Source: Scatophagus argus
Taxonomy: Eukaryota > Chordata > Actinopteri > Scatophagidae
NCBI RefSeq assembly: GCF_020382885.2
Contig: NC_058511.1
Location: forward strand, 20,140,504-20,204,503
Direction of reading: 5' to 3'
Length of the DNA stretch: 64,000 nucleotides
The translations under genes and the position numbers were made by a program. This document shows, piece after piece, positions 21,702 to 32,645 of this stretch. The notes beneath the pieces are model-generated. The model was not told the origin of the DNA and did not search any database. It worked only from the letters and a program-made list of their open reading frames with translations. Numbering within the stretch: the first letter of the stretch is position 1; each line of letters starts with the position of its first letter.

Positions 21702-21990
21702 GTGGATGGGGTAGCTGGAAACACTCTTGTTTCTTCAGATGATGCTGGATATACAGGGAGGATGTTAAAGGCTGCAGGTTGCAGGGGTAAAAATTTGTTC
21801 ATAGCCCCAGTTCAAGAAGAGCTAAGCACAAGTCCCCTACCGCTAACTGATGAAGAATTCAGTAACATGGCCAAAGCCTCAAGTCAAAAATGTGGAACAG
21901 CTGCTTCCCTGCAGATTCTAGAGGATCACATTAACTCTTGTACAGTCATTGACAGTGACAGTTATCATGACCTGCCTGAGATTGACAGCT
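21702..21990 (+). pseudogene. Open reading frame resembling a fish G2E3/HECT-like family exon (tentative)
   Basis: An open frame begins at 21702 (MDGVAGNTLVSSDDAGYTGR) and continues through GKNLFIAPVQEELSTSPLPL then TDEEFSNMAKASSQKCGTAA and LEDHINSC before it runs into a dispersed repeat at about 21990. The spacing around QKCG and DHINSC resembles the linker and small zinc-finger exon of a fish family annotated as G2/M-phase E3 ligase-like, with one expected cysteine missing. The match is from memory and weak. No neighbouring HECT exon is seen, so a pseudogene fragment is the likeliest reading. Confidence 0.25.
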
Positions 21991-22262
21991 GTCAATTCAA
22001 TTCAATTTCAATTTATTTATTGATGTAGCACCTTATACAGTCAAAATTGTCTCTAGATGCGTTACAGAGACCCAGAGCCTGAACCCCCGAGCAAGGAGAC
22101 AGTGGCAAGGAAAAACTCCGTTTTAACAGGAAGAAACCTTGAGCATGACCCGGCTCACAAGGGAGAACTATCCTGCTGATAGTCGGCTGGGTGAAGGGGG
22201 GGAGAAGAGGTAGACAGGAAAGAGAGGATGAAAGAGAGAGAGAGAGAGAAACATACATGCAA
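21990..22262 (+). repeat. Dispersed repeat family A, copy 1 (+)
   Basis: It starts with the TTCAATTCAATTTCAATTTA motif and includes GCACCTTATACAGTCAAAAT, GACCCAGAGCCTGAACCCCC, GTGGCAAGGAAAAACTCC and GGAAGAAACCTTGAGC. It ends in a (GA)n run at 22225-22250. Two further copies lie at 57655 and 59755 in the opposite orientation. It is a very common type of teleost repeat and I do not assign it to a named class. Confidence 0.7.
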
Positions 22263-24606
22263 TAAATATCATAAATTACAAAGGACAAACATGACAGGTT
22301 GTTTTAATTGGAATTCTGAAGACTATGTATTGTATGTATTTGTTTTTTATCTAATATGGTGTTTAAGTTAGTTATATTAGCACTACATAGAAGAACAACA
22401 TGGGCAGATGTTGATAGTAGACATTGGGTTAATCCTGAAAAGAAAAAATGTAAGTATTTATTGTGGCTGTTTTCACAGCTGGCATTGGTATGTCTTTTTG
22501 GGTGTTTTAGTCAACTCTAACTGTAGGTGAGAACACACGCAAGAGGTATTGACAACGCAGATTTGATGGTACAGACCACATTCAGAGGTGCTGGGTCACA
22601 TAAGGCCACAAAAAAAACCCCAAAAAACTAATGCCTGGAACCTCCAGAGTTGGTACAACCATTACAGATGGTAGGTGCTGTTCACTATTAGCACTGATGT
22701 ACACATTTTATAAAATGTGTAAAATAAAGCTGATTCTGATTCTGATTAAGGAAGGTAGACAGTATTATAGTGCAGTTAAAATGGTCATGTAACAAAGCTT
22801 GTACTACACCTTTTTTTTAATTAGGCTGGTCAACTGTCAGTGACCCTACCAAGGCAGGAAACTCCCTTAACTCAGGGGAGTGAGTTAACACTGTCCCTTA
22901 ACAGGATGTGACCCATATCTCCTTTTACAAGCAACCCTAACATCGAATGGGCATATCCCCTGAATTATAGACTGAAAGGTAGAGCCAAATACAAGTTAAT
23001 CCTCCTGCTGTGTTCATTTGTTTTAATTTTTGTTTTGATTTAATTATCCAAAAAAATATATCCTCATAAGCATTCTTAATATTTAATTACTATTCTGTCA
23101 ATATTTAGTGCAATGGTGTTCCTTACCTCTCACAGATAATGGTTCAAATAGAATAATTCAGTCGTTTTTCATTAAAAAAAATACATGTTCAATGTTTTTT
23201 TTAATGTTTCACCACTTTCAGTTTCACTTTTCTGACACCCTTTTACCCCCAGTTGGACTGCTGGGTCAAACTGATGTGAGGTGAACCATTTTCATGTTAT
23301 TTGTTGATTACACTAATTAAGGCAAGCAGTTGAAGTTTCATACTGGAAAAAAATACTTGTAACTTGTAACTTCTTGATCTTCAAACTTTAAAATGGGTCA
23401 ATTTGACCTGTAACATAATATAAGGGTTAAATTAGTCAAAAAAATAAATAAAGCATCTTCATTCTGTCTAATTTTAATTGTGTTGCAGGAGATGCTGCTA
23501 TTGGACAGGGTGTAACTTTTTTTTCCTCAATGTGGCAATTTTTTTTCTCATAGCAGCAATTCAGAATAAAATTCAGAGTTAAATTCTCTATATTGACTGG
23601 ATATTTGTGCATATTACAAAACCACTTACTAAATAAATCAATAATGTTACACAAAATGTTGATTTAAAACAAAATTTACCTGACTTCTTTAGTGGTGTTA
23701 GAACAGCATGGCAATGACAGAACTGATCAAATTCAACCTCTAAGTATTACTTAGTATTCAACACTGCCACTCTAGTTTATTAAGTGTTCTGTCAGTTGGG
23801 ACAGTTTTACCTCTTGGATAGAAACATAACTTTTCTTTAAAGAAAATATTGTGTTTCATATCCCGTGAGAATCAAGAGAGGATTTTCAAGAATATGTCCG
23901 TCACTCTTTCTCTTATCACTATTAACACATAACCAGATGTGTCACAAGAGAAATGAAGCAGCTGAGACAAGGTCTTAAAGAAACTCCAATGTGGACAGTG
24001 CTAAGGTAGTGACTGGACATGGCAGCCTTGCTTTCACCACAAGAGGGAGTGGGGGATATAAGCAATGTTTTTTTAATACCTTTGACAAAAACTAATAAAT
24101 ATTAGTTTGCAGAACCACAAAACCCCCAAAAGAGTACAAAAATAAAAAATGATTTTTGCTTTGTGTGCGCTTGAATTCTCTGTATCCCACTAGCATCAAC
24201 TGTTTTACTCTTTGAGTTTAAAGGTTTGTTCACACTTAGTGGGTTTGTTTCCATGAAAACAAACTCAGGTGTGACTGCTCTGTTACAGCAGATGCATGAA
24301 CACTGCCATGTGAAACTTGATGCTCACCAAACAAGCAGAGACAAGAGACGTTCAGTAAAATGGGAATACATTACAATTTTCTGCTTTTGTCTAGATCAAA
24401 GGAACCAAAGTATTAACATAACAATTAACTAAAGTTCAGTCAATGTCATTCTCATATCAGGACAGCAGCAATGTAAATATCACAGCCAAAAAACCGGGAT
24501 GCAGCTCTTGGGTTCGTGGCTCATTTGTCCATCAAACAGAGGGCATTCTGTGTCTGGGATGATTTGTAAAGTTTGGCTATACATGGGACTGACAGATTAA
24601 GTTCCA
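22263..24606. other. Repeat-poor intergenic stretch between gjb7 and znf292
   Basis: No gene is recognised. At 22716-22746 lies a plus-strand LINE tail (AATAAAGCTGATTCTGATTC). The rest is AT-rich. Confidence 0.4.
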
Positions 24607-24659
24607 GTAGATAGATAGATAGATACTTTGTTGATCCCGAGGAAAATTCAAGAAATTCA
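24607..24659 (-). mobile_element. Rex1-type LINE 3' tail
   Basis: (AGAT)n followed by ACTTTGTTGATCCCGAGGAA is the reverse complement of the typical Rex1 3' end (GGGATCAA.AAAGTATCTATC). A SINE interrupts it at 24660. Confidence 0.7.
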
Positions 24660-24977
24660 TCCATCCATCCATTTTCTATACCACTTATTTGTCAGGGTCG
24701 CGGGGGAGCTGGAGCCTATCCCAGCTGACTACGGGCGAGAGGCGGGGTTCACCCTGGACTGGTCGCCAATCAATCACCAACACACAAAGACACACTCACA
24801 CCTAGGGGCAATGTAGAGTAGTCAATTAACCTAATGTTCATGTTTTTGGTATTGTGGGAGAAAACCCACACAGGGAGAACATGCAAACTCCACATAGAAG
24901 GGCCCAGACCGGGATTCGAACCTGGAACCCTCTTGCTATGAGACGACAGTGCTAACCACTGCACCACCGTGCCACCC
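24660..24977 (-). mobile_element. tRNA-derived SINE, copy 2, with 12-base target duplication
   Basis: On the minus strand the element begins GGTGGCACGGTGGTGCAGTG and carries TTAGCACTGTCGTC (A box region) and a perfect B box GGTTCGAATCC. It ends AAATGGATGGATGGATG at 24660. The flanks 24648-24659 and 24978-24989 are both TCAAGAAATTCA, a perfect 12-base target-site duplication made by LINE-type endonuclease integration. It is inserted in a Rex1 tail. Confidence 0.9.
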
Positions 24978-24989
24978 TCAAGAAATTCA

Positions 24990-26167
24990 GTAGGTGGCAA
25001 ATGTAGTATGGTGATACGGTCATTCTTTGTTGCCCAGCTGTCCCTTGGTCAAACTGCACAGCAATGTTGATTTCAATGTACACAAGGTATACTGAAATAC
25101 ACCATGAAGACTGCAACATGTCCAACTCCAGACAGAACAGAAAGAGCACATGCACACATGGATGACAGCAAAACGCCATAAAGACTCTCAGCAGTTTTAT
25201 TTATTTCCTTACTGTTTTGGTACAAACACTGACCCCGCAGTGTGGCAGATGGCCTTCTCATATTTACTTATCAAACTGAAAATTTACCTGTATTTGGTGC
25301 TAATATGTAACAAGTACTAGACGATAGTCATTTGTGTGAAGGAATATTTGAACATTTTTGGTTACTCCAGCGCACCAGAGTTCTTACCTACATGGAAAGT
25401 GGAAAGGAGAAAATTTATACACTTAATATGTGGAATATGAGAAGATGTGTCGTTTGCGGACAATGACATTGAGCTACTGATTGACTAGAAAATTACTTAA
25501 AAATACTAATGAACATTTAATACAAAAAAAGCCCATTTACTAGTTCTAACTCCTTTATTTATTTTTTTAAACTGAAATTTGAAACTTCCACAAAAATCAT
25601 TTTCCATTCAGTGTGCATGCAAACCTAACACCATAAAAAGAAGTCCAAAACTGCAGCATAATCTAACAAGATGCCAAATGAGGAAAAACAAGTCAAACTG
25701 GTTGTAAAAAAGCTGTTCATTTAATAGTAAGACTGCTGGTGGCAGTGAGTGATTTCAAATTATATACACAATGAACAATAATCAACATCTTTAAATCACA
25801 AACTACACACAACATTACAATCCATTTTCCAAGTCCATTTGTCTGCAAGTCCCACAGGGATAATTAAGACACCTAAAACTGATGCCAACTTACAACTCCA
25901 GCAAAACTATCTGGTAGCTTTTTGACTTAGGTTCATAAATAGAAAAAACAAAACAAAAAACATGCTATACACTATTCTATTAAAAAAAAGACATTTTACA
26001 GACAATATTACAGTTTTCAAAACAACCATTTTCCCCTCTTTTTTTGAAAAAAGAATGTAAAAACTATTTCATACATAGGGCACCGGTCTGCAGCAGATTT
26101 TACTCATTCTAGTCCTGAGATTCTGCTTTTCAAAAAAATAACAACGAAAAGAAAATTTCAAGAGAAG
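24990..26167 (-). other. 3' UTR and flank of znf292
   Basis: This is downstream of the znf292 stop on the minus strand. TTTATT at 25554-25559 (AATAAA on the minus strand) is a candidate poly(A) signal and would give a 3' UTR of about 600 bases. No other gene is seen. Confidence 0.45.
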
Positions 26168-29100
26168 TCATTTTTTTTCCAAAACCACTGTGGGCCACAT
26201 GTCCTGCAGCTGTCTCAACATAAGCTCATTGTCATCTGAAAAGGCCTTTTCTAAAATGATTTTAACCTTACTAAGGGATTTCAAATTTTGACGGTTGCTG
26301 AAGTTGACATATGTGTCTTTGGTGTTCAGGGGGGATTTTTTTCTCCATGTTTCTGGAACATCAACCTTCTTCGTCAAGGGATGTTCACATTTATTTGATT
26401 GTTCCAGGAACTGTAGGAAAGACATTTCAAATCCCATTGGTTTGAAAGAGGCAAGTGGAGCACTCTGCTCAGTCATATCCTCCTGCATTATTGCAGGGCA
26501 AGAGGAGTCCGATTCATCGTCCCTGCTGTAAATGACATCAATCTTGGTCGTGCGAGGAATTTTCTTGCGTTTCCCAATTTTTTCTATCAGTTTTCGTGGA
26601 CGTCCTCGTTTGCGTTTGAGCACCACAGAGCCATCGGAACTTTCATCATGTGACAGTTTGGTGTCAAATAATGCAGCAGGGATGTCTACTGTGGTCCTTT
26701 TGCGTAATACAGGCTTTGAACACCCATATTCCCCTCCTTGGTGACTGGTATCTGCTGTTAACTCATTGTCTGACAGGTCAGAGGTGTTGTCTGATTTTGA
26801 ATCATCACTCCTGATGGAGCGGCACTTCTGCCTGGGGATCTTTTTGCAGAATATGAAGTGACTCCTCTGCTGCTCCAGATACTTTTCTGCCAGTCCGTGT
26901 CCCATGTAATGTTTTAATATGCTCCGCTCTGATTTCATGACTGACTCGCAACCTTTAATCATACAGGGGTACTGTAGAGGAAATTTCTTAGTGCATATTG
27001 AAGATGCCTCCACTTTGGATTTCAAGGAGGGTTTTCCATATTTAGTCCAATGATTGTTTTTTGCTTTCTTTGTATTATTTCCCCTCTGTAGAATCTTTTT
27101 ATTGCTCTCAATGTTTTCCTTTCCATTAATTGTCTTGGTGATTTGGTAATGCAAAGTCTTGGAGCTCTGTTTCATCCCATCTTCTTTTATCCGTTGATTC
27201 TTTAGTCTTGGCTGGTACAAGTCTTGATGCTTTTTCATGACATGTCTGAGCATGTTTGACTTTGTGGCATATGAACGGTCACAACCTTCAATTTCACACT
27301 TGAACAAGCCGTTTAATTGTTCAGGTTTGGCCAACTTCATATCTTTATGCTGTTCTTTGATGTGCCCTATATACTTCCAGAAAGCAGTAAAGGATGCTGT
27401 GCATCCTTGGTAACCACAGGCAAACTTGCCAAGTTTGATGCCAGACATGAGAATCCCAACCTTATCAAGACTGAATTCATGAAGCTGAAGATAATGCTGC
27501 AAAAGGTTGGGAACTTCTTGGAAAACTCGTGAGCAGTCTTTGACTTGGCATCGGAATTCATAAATTTGAGGGACCTCTGCTTCTGGATCCTCCTCATCGT
27601 GGTTTACTACCTCATCCAGTCCATCACTCTGGTCCTGATCTTTGTTGACCTCCAAAGCTGACAAAGCAGACTGGTGAACAGCCCTGTAGTGGAGGATCAG
27701 ATTGTGCTGGATGGTGAAGGCTGCCTCACACCCTTGATGAACGCAGCGATAAGGTCTGTAAGGACTCAAAGCATCACCTGAGTTGGGCTTCTTCTCTTTT
27801 GTCTTCTTAGTAATCTCTATACTTGGCTTAACTACTGCCTGCCTGTTGATAGATTGATCGTTGAACGATGGCATCCAATTAGCCTGAGGCATGGCAGTTG
27901 GCAAAGGAGGAATGAGGGCAAAATGACTGTCGTCTTTAAATTTCTTACCAATGTCCACGTTAGTATGTGATACAAATGGGCTATCATCTTTTACTGCATC
28001 TTCAAGTGAATTCGGACATGTTTTGCTCTGCAATGATGAATGAGTAGTCCCTGTGGTTTGAGCCACTGAAGGCTGGTTTTCAACAGCAGCTTTGGCCTGT
28101 CTGCGCTTTATATCCAGATCTGCAATTTCCTTAGCTGATAATTTGTGAGCTGACTGGTAGTGAGCTCGAAGATTTGAGTTACGAGTAAAGGTTTTACTAC
28201 ATTTTTGACACTTGAAAGGAGCATACTGGCCATACCTTTTTTTGACCACATTCACCATCTCAAGTGTATAGTTGTGTGTTTTGGAGAGGTGTTTCCAAAG
28301 GGCTTCACTTGACATGGAGCTAAATGTGCAGTTTTCTTTCTCACAAGCAAATGGCTTGACAAAGATCGACAGCGGTGAGGTATGTAAATCAACCTTGGCA
28401 GGTGTTGCCTGGCTGTTTGTAGTACTTCCATTTGCTTTCATGGAAACCAACTTCAGATCAGAAACTTCTCTGACCAAGTCGAGCCTTTCAAATGCACTTT
28501 GAATTTCTGTCATCCACTGTTGCTGACTGGCAGACAACTGCGTGGGCTCAAGATCTGCATCATTTGCCGTGACACCTGTGGGGCTCACTACTTCCTGCTG
28601 TGGGGCAGAGGGCTCCCTGAAGCAAGTAAAACTCTGTGTGTTCAATAGTTGTTCAATTTCACCAGGGGTTCCTGGGATAATTGCAGGATTTCCTTGAATG
28701 ACTTGAGCTTCACTTGTTGAGTTATTCTTTGCATCATGAGACACTTGATGAAGTTCAGAATTATTTAAAGGAATGCACATTGAGCCAAAGGACATGGGAT
28801 TCTTTGAATTGGCACTGGGGTCAGTGCTGCCTGAATGACACAAACTGTTTCTTCGTTGTAAGTCACCAGCCAAAATCTGCTCCCGCAGTCTCTTCTTAAT
28901 ATCTTGCTCTATTGTCTTCCTTTGTGCCTCAACCTGCTTGCCACTTGTTACTGGACTAAGCTGATTATCAAGTAACTGTGTTTGCATCACTGGATTTGAA
29001 TCTGTATCTTGTGTCTGAATTGTTGTGTCAGAGGTATATGCTTCAGAGCAATAAGCTTCATTGTGGTTTGTACTTCCAGGAACAGCAGTGGTGGGATTTT

Positions 29101-32100
29101 CTGTGAGAATCTGAGAAAGAAGTGGGTCCGGGAATTCACTTCCACCAAATGAATCGACGCTATGCTGAGGATAAGGGGCTATACTATGCGAGTTGTCCTC
29201 TCGCTTCTGTTGAACATTTTCTGTATGCTGTATCACTGAGTTCCCTGGCAAATGTTCACCAGCTCCAAAGAAAACACAAGGGTTTTGGAACAAAGGCTGT
29301 GAAGCAGGTGTGTGCACAAAAAGATCAGACATGTTGGATTCAGCCACGATTTGTTTAAGAACGTCATCATTTGCCTTACCACTACCATATACTAGCACAT
29401 TGTCTTGTGGATAATTAGGGGTGGGGTAATCTTTCACAGCTGTTGAACCATTTGTTACATGACGAGGTCTCTCCTGGTAAACAGTAGGAACTGTTTGTTC
29501 TGAGTTGAGAAGGTCAAGGAATGACGTTGGCAGTTCTGTGTTCAGTTCCGACTCCTCATATGGTTTACAGACTGCGCGCTTGGACAAATGGCCTCCAAGA
29601 GATTTGGGACTATTAAATTGTCTAAAACACCTACAACACACAAATTTCCCATCTCTAACAATAGCAGGCCATTTGGTCCTCTTGTTCCTTTTAACTCGTT
29701 TTTGATATTCAGAGCTATTTTCAGTGATGACTGGTCCATTTTGAGGTTGGTTGTTAATATTTTTCTGATTTACACTGTCTCGAGAGGGAAAACTGGATTG
29801 CTTATGATTTTGCATGGATTTGTTTTTTTCTGGGGCCCTGGAAGTGGAGCCTAAATTGCATTGCATTTGTGATGTATATGGTGGAAGACGGTCCTCTGCT
29901 GGTTGTGACACTTCCTTAGCACCGTCTCTGTATGATGGCAAAACTGACTGGGATCCATTTTCCATAAGTAGTGACTGCAAAGACTCTGATGGTTTGTTCA
30001 TTGTTGATCCCATCATGGAGCAAGAGGGACCACTAGGTGGCAGAGCTGCACCAGCAGAATTCACTTGTGGCTGCACTTGCATGTTAGATGAATAGACTTG
30101 GGAAGAGCCACAATTTTGAATTTCTTCACTTCCAGTGGCTGAGTGCCAAGTTTGACTACCTGGATTTGCATCACTTCCAAGTTGAGAAAGGACAATGGGA
30201 TTTAAAACACTTTCCATCACAAGTGACGCATTCTGATTGAGAGCAGACGAGGAATGGGAATTTATGGTACTATACTTTGTGCTTGTAACCATGTTAGTAT
30301 AAGGAGGTGATTGGATAACATTCTGCCTCTGCACTCCATGAACTGGTGCTCTGTTCCCCTTCTGGGGGCAGGCGACTGAACTGAGCTCTCCGTGAGATGA
30401 TGTCTTCGGTGCTGGAGCGTAGGTTATCTTTATTTTAGTTCGATTAACTTTCCATTGCTCATAGAAATCTGGGTGAACTGTTTTCATGTGCTTGGTAACA
30501 CTTCTGCAGGAGCTGTAGTGCCTTATGCACGTTTCAAATGCGCAGTGAAATCTCTCTTTCTGTCCTAGAAGAGGACCTGTGCTAGTTGAGGATGTCAAAG
30601 AATTCTCTGCTCTGTTCCCAGTTAGGGGCTGTGGGGCTACTGTTGGAGGAAGTAGTTGTGAAACTCCTGGGTCTATGGAGTTTGGCATTGGTAATGCCGT
30701 TAATGGGTTGTTACTACACATTGGCCCTTGCTGCCCTGGAAATGGTAAGTTGCAGTCAGAATTGTAATTCACTGATCCAGTATTTACGTTATTCAGGAAC
30801 ATTTGAGGCTGGCCATGTGAAGCATCTGTATTAAAGTCATGTGAGTGGGGTGGTCTCATATAGTCAAAAGAATGGCCACCCGAGTCATCTCTGTGTCCGT
30901 TAGTGTCAGACAAGTGTGAAGTCACAGGCTGAATCACAGAATTATTTAAACTCGGCGTCTGACTGCTGGTGGAGAAAGGTGTACTTTGTGGTTCAAGCTT
31001 GACTTTGTATTGTCCTAACGAATCCACAGGTGCTTGGGATGATTTCATTAAACTCTCAACAGACACTGATGGCCTCTCATGATCTTGATTAGCAACACTT
31101 TCAGTGTCATAGTTTTCATGAGAATCCTCTTGTTTCTGTGGAGTGTGATTGGAAAGCATTTGTTCAATAAGTGAAGAGGTGGGCTGCTTACTTTGTGAGA
31201 TCATCAGTTCAGAAGACAGGCTTTCCTCTTCTTGGGTGGCATGCTTCTCCTGATGCAAGTCCAGCTGTTGTTGTGAGTGGAATACCTTTCCACAGTCTGC
31301 AACTTTACAAGTGAAAGTTTTATAATGTTGCGCCTCATGCTCATAGAGTTTGAAAGCCTCGTTAAAAATCTTTCCACAGTTTGGAAACATGCATCTCGCC
31401 TTAAAAACAGAATGCATTTTCCTGTGTATAAGGAGTTCAGCGTTGGACAGGAAACTAGCCTTGCAGTTGAGTTGTATACAGATGTATGGCTTCACACCAC
31501 AGTGGACCTGCAAATGATCATTAAGATGGGTGACACTAACAAAGTGGCGGCGGCAGTACTGGCAAACAACCTTTTTGCTCTGCATTTCGAGGAAAGTCTT
31601 AGCTTCCTCACTGTCTCCATGAGCCTTAACATGTGCAACAAGATTTTTGAAAAATTTGAAGCTCCTTCTGCATTTTCCAACAGGGCACACATTGTCCTCA
31701 CTACTATCTATGTTACATTTAGCCACTCTGGCCTCAACATTATGAATGAACCCGCCGTTTTGTCCTTGGGAATCTGGATTTTCATTAAGTTCATTTTCGG
31801 TCTTCGCCTTTAACGCTGCAATAACAGGGGCAGCTGTTTTAGGATTGGCCAGTTTCTTGTTTGTTTTCATTGCAGTCAGCCTTTCCTTGCATGACTGTTT
31901 AACATGTGATGTTACATGGGGAAGCAAAGTGTCTTTCGAGGTAAAGGTTTGGGCACATATTGGGCAGCTGTACAGTCCTCCACTTAGATGAGTCTGTGCA
32001 TGGCGTACAATCCTATGGCCGAGAAATTCTTTATCACACAGCACACAGTACTGCATATATGCCTGCCAGTTTCTGAATCTGGCAGATATGAAGCCTTTTT

Positions 32101-32645
32101 CCCTCAGTTTCTTCATTTCTCTGTTTTTCTGTCTCTTGTCTGTAACATCTTTCAGTTCGTAGGTGCCACTGACCAAGTGGTCTGAGATATTGTGAAGCCT
32201 GTCCTGATTGGGGAAGTCTTCCTCTTCTTCAGGGCCGTCAGTATCATTCAGCAAGTCAATGGATGACACTATTGAAGCTTCCTCACCCATTAGTGCTAGA
32301 CAATGACGTTTAAGTGTTCTCCAGTCCCAGAACTCCGGGTCAAAAGGCCACTGGGTTTTAAAAACCAGTAGGAGTTCACAGCGTAGGGAGTTGGGTACAG
32401 GCATACTCTCCTCCTCCAATTTTTGATCTGGTTCATTGTAAAGAGTCTCGACAGCATAGTATGAATCCACTGTAGGCTCCAGGAGGAACTCTGTCAGCTG
32501 GCAAGCTCGCTTAACTTCCAGGTCATTGGGAAGCAAACAGGAAATAGTTTTACATACAGTGGCCTTGGAGCTACCATCATCTGATTCCATCCGCAGAGCC
32601 CTCATGCACATCTCAATGCAGACTGGCAGGCCAGGACTGTTAATC
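26168..32645 (-). CDS. znf292: znf292 exon 8 (giant zinc-finger exon)
   Basis: This 6,478-base exon is open to TGA at 26168-26170. Landmarks counted from Met 32611: the conserved block [20 protein letters not shown] (residues 22-41), [20 protein letters not shown] (90-109), [20 protein letters not shown] with a first C2H2 finger ending HAQTH (189-207), and a second, [10 protein letters not shown] to HVTSH (214-236). Many widely spaced C2H2 fingers follow, for example [60 protein letters not shown] and [20 protein letters not shown]. Long Ser/Asn/Gln-rich linkers separate them. Near the C-terminus an AT-hook-like [19 protein letters not shown] (about 26570-26620) precedes the conserved [18 protein letters not shown]. 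The final residues PTVVLEKK match the human PTVSLKK region, so the fish protein lacks the last human tail. All antisense and shifted open frames over this span are shadows. Confidence 0.98.

Noticed and set aside
18817..24977. tRNA genes suggested by B-box motifs
   Set aside because: The motifs sit in SINE heads without a complete cloverleaf.
26295..32185. Many open frames on the plus strand and other frames across the znf292 giant exon
   Set aside because: They are shadows of a single 2,147-codon frame that matches ZNF292 throughout.
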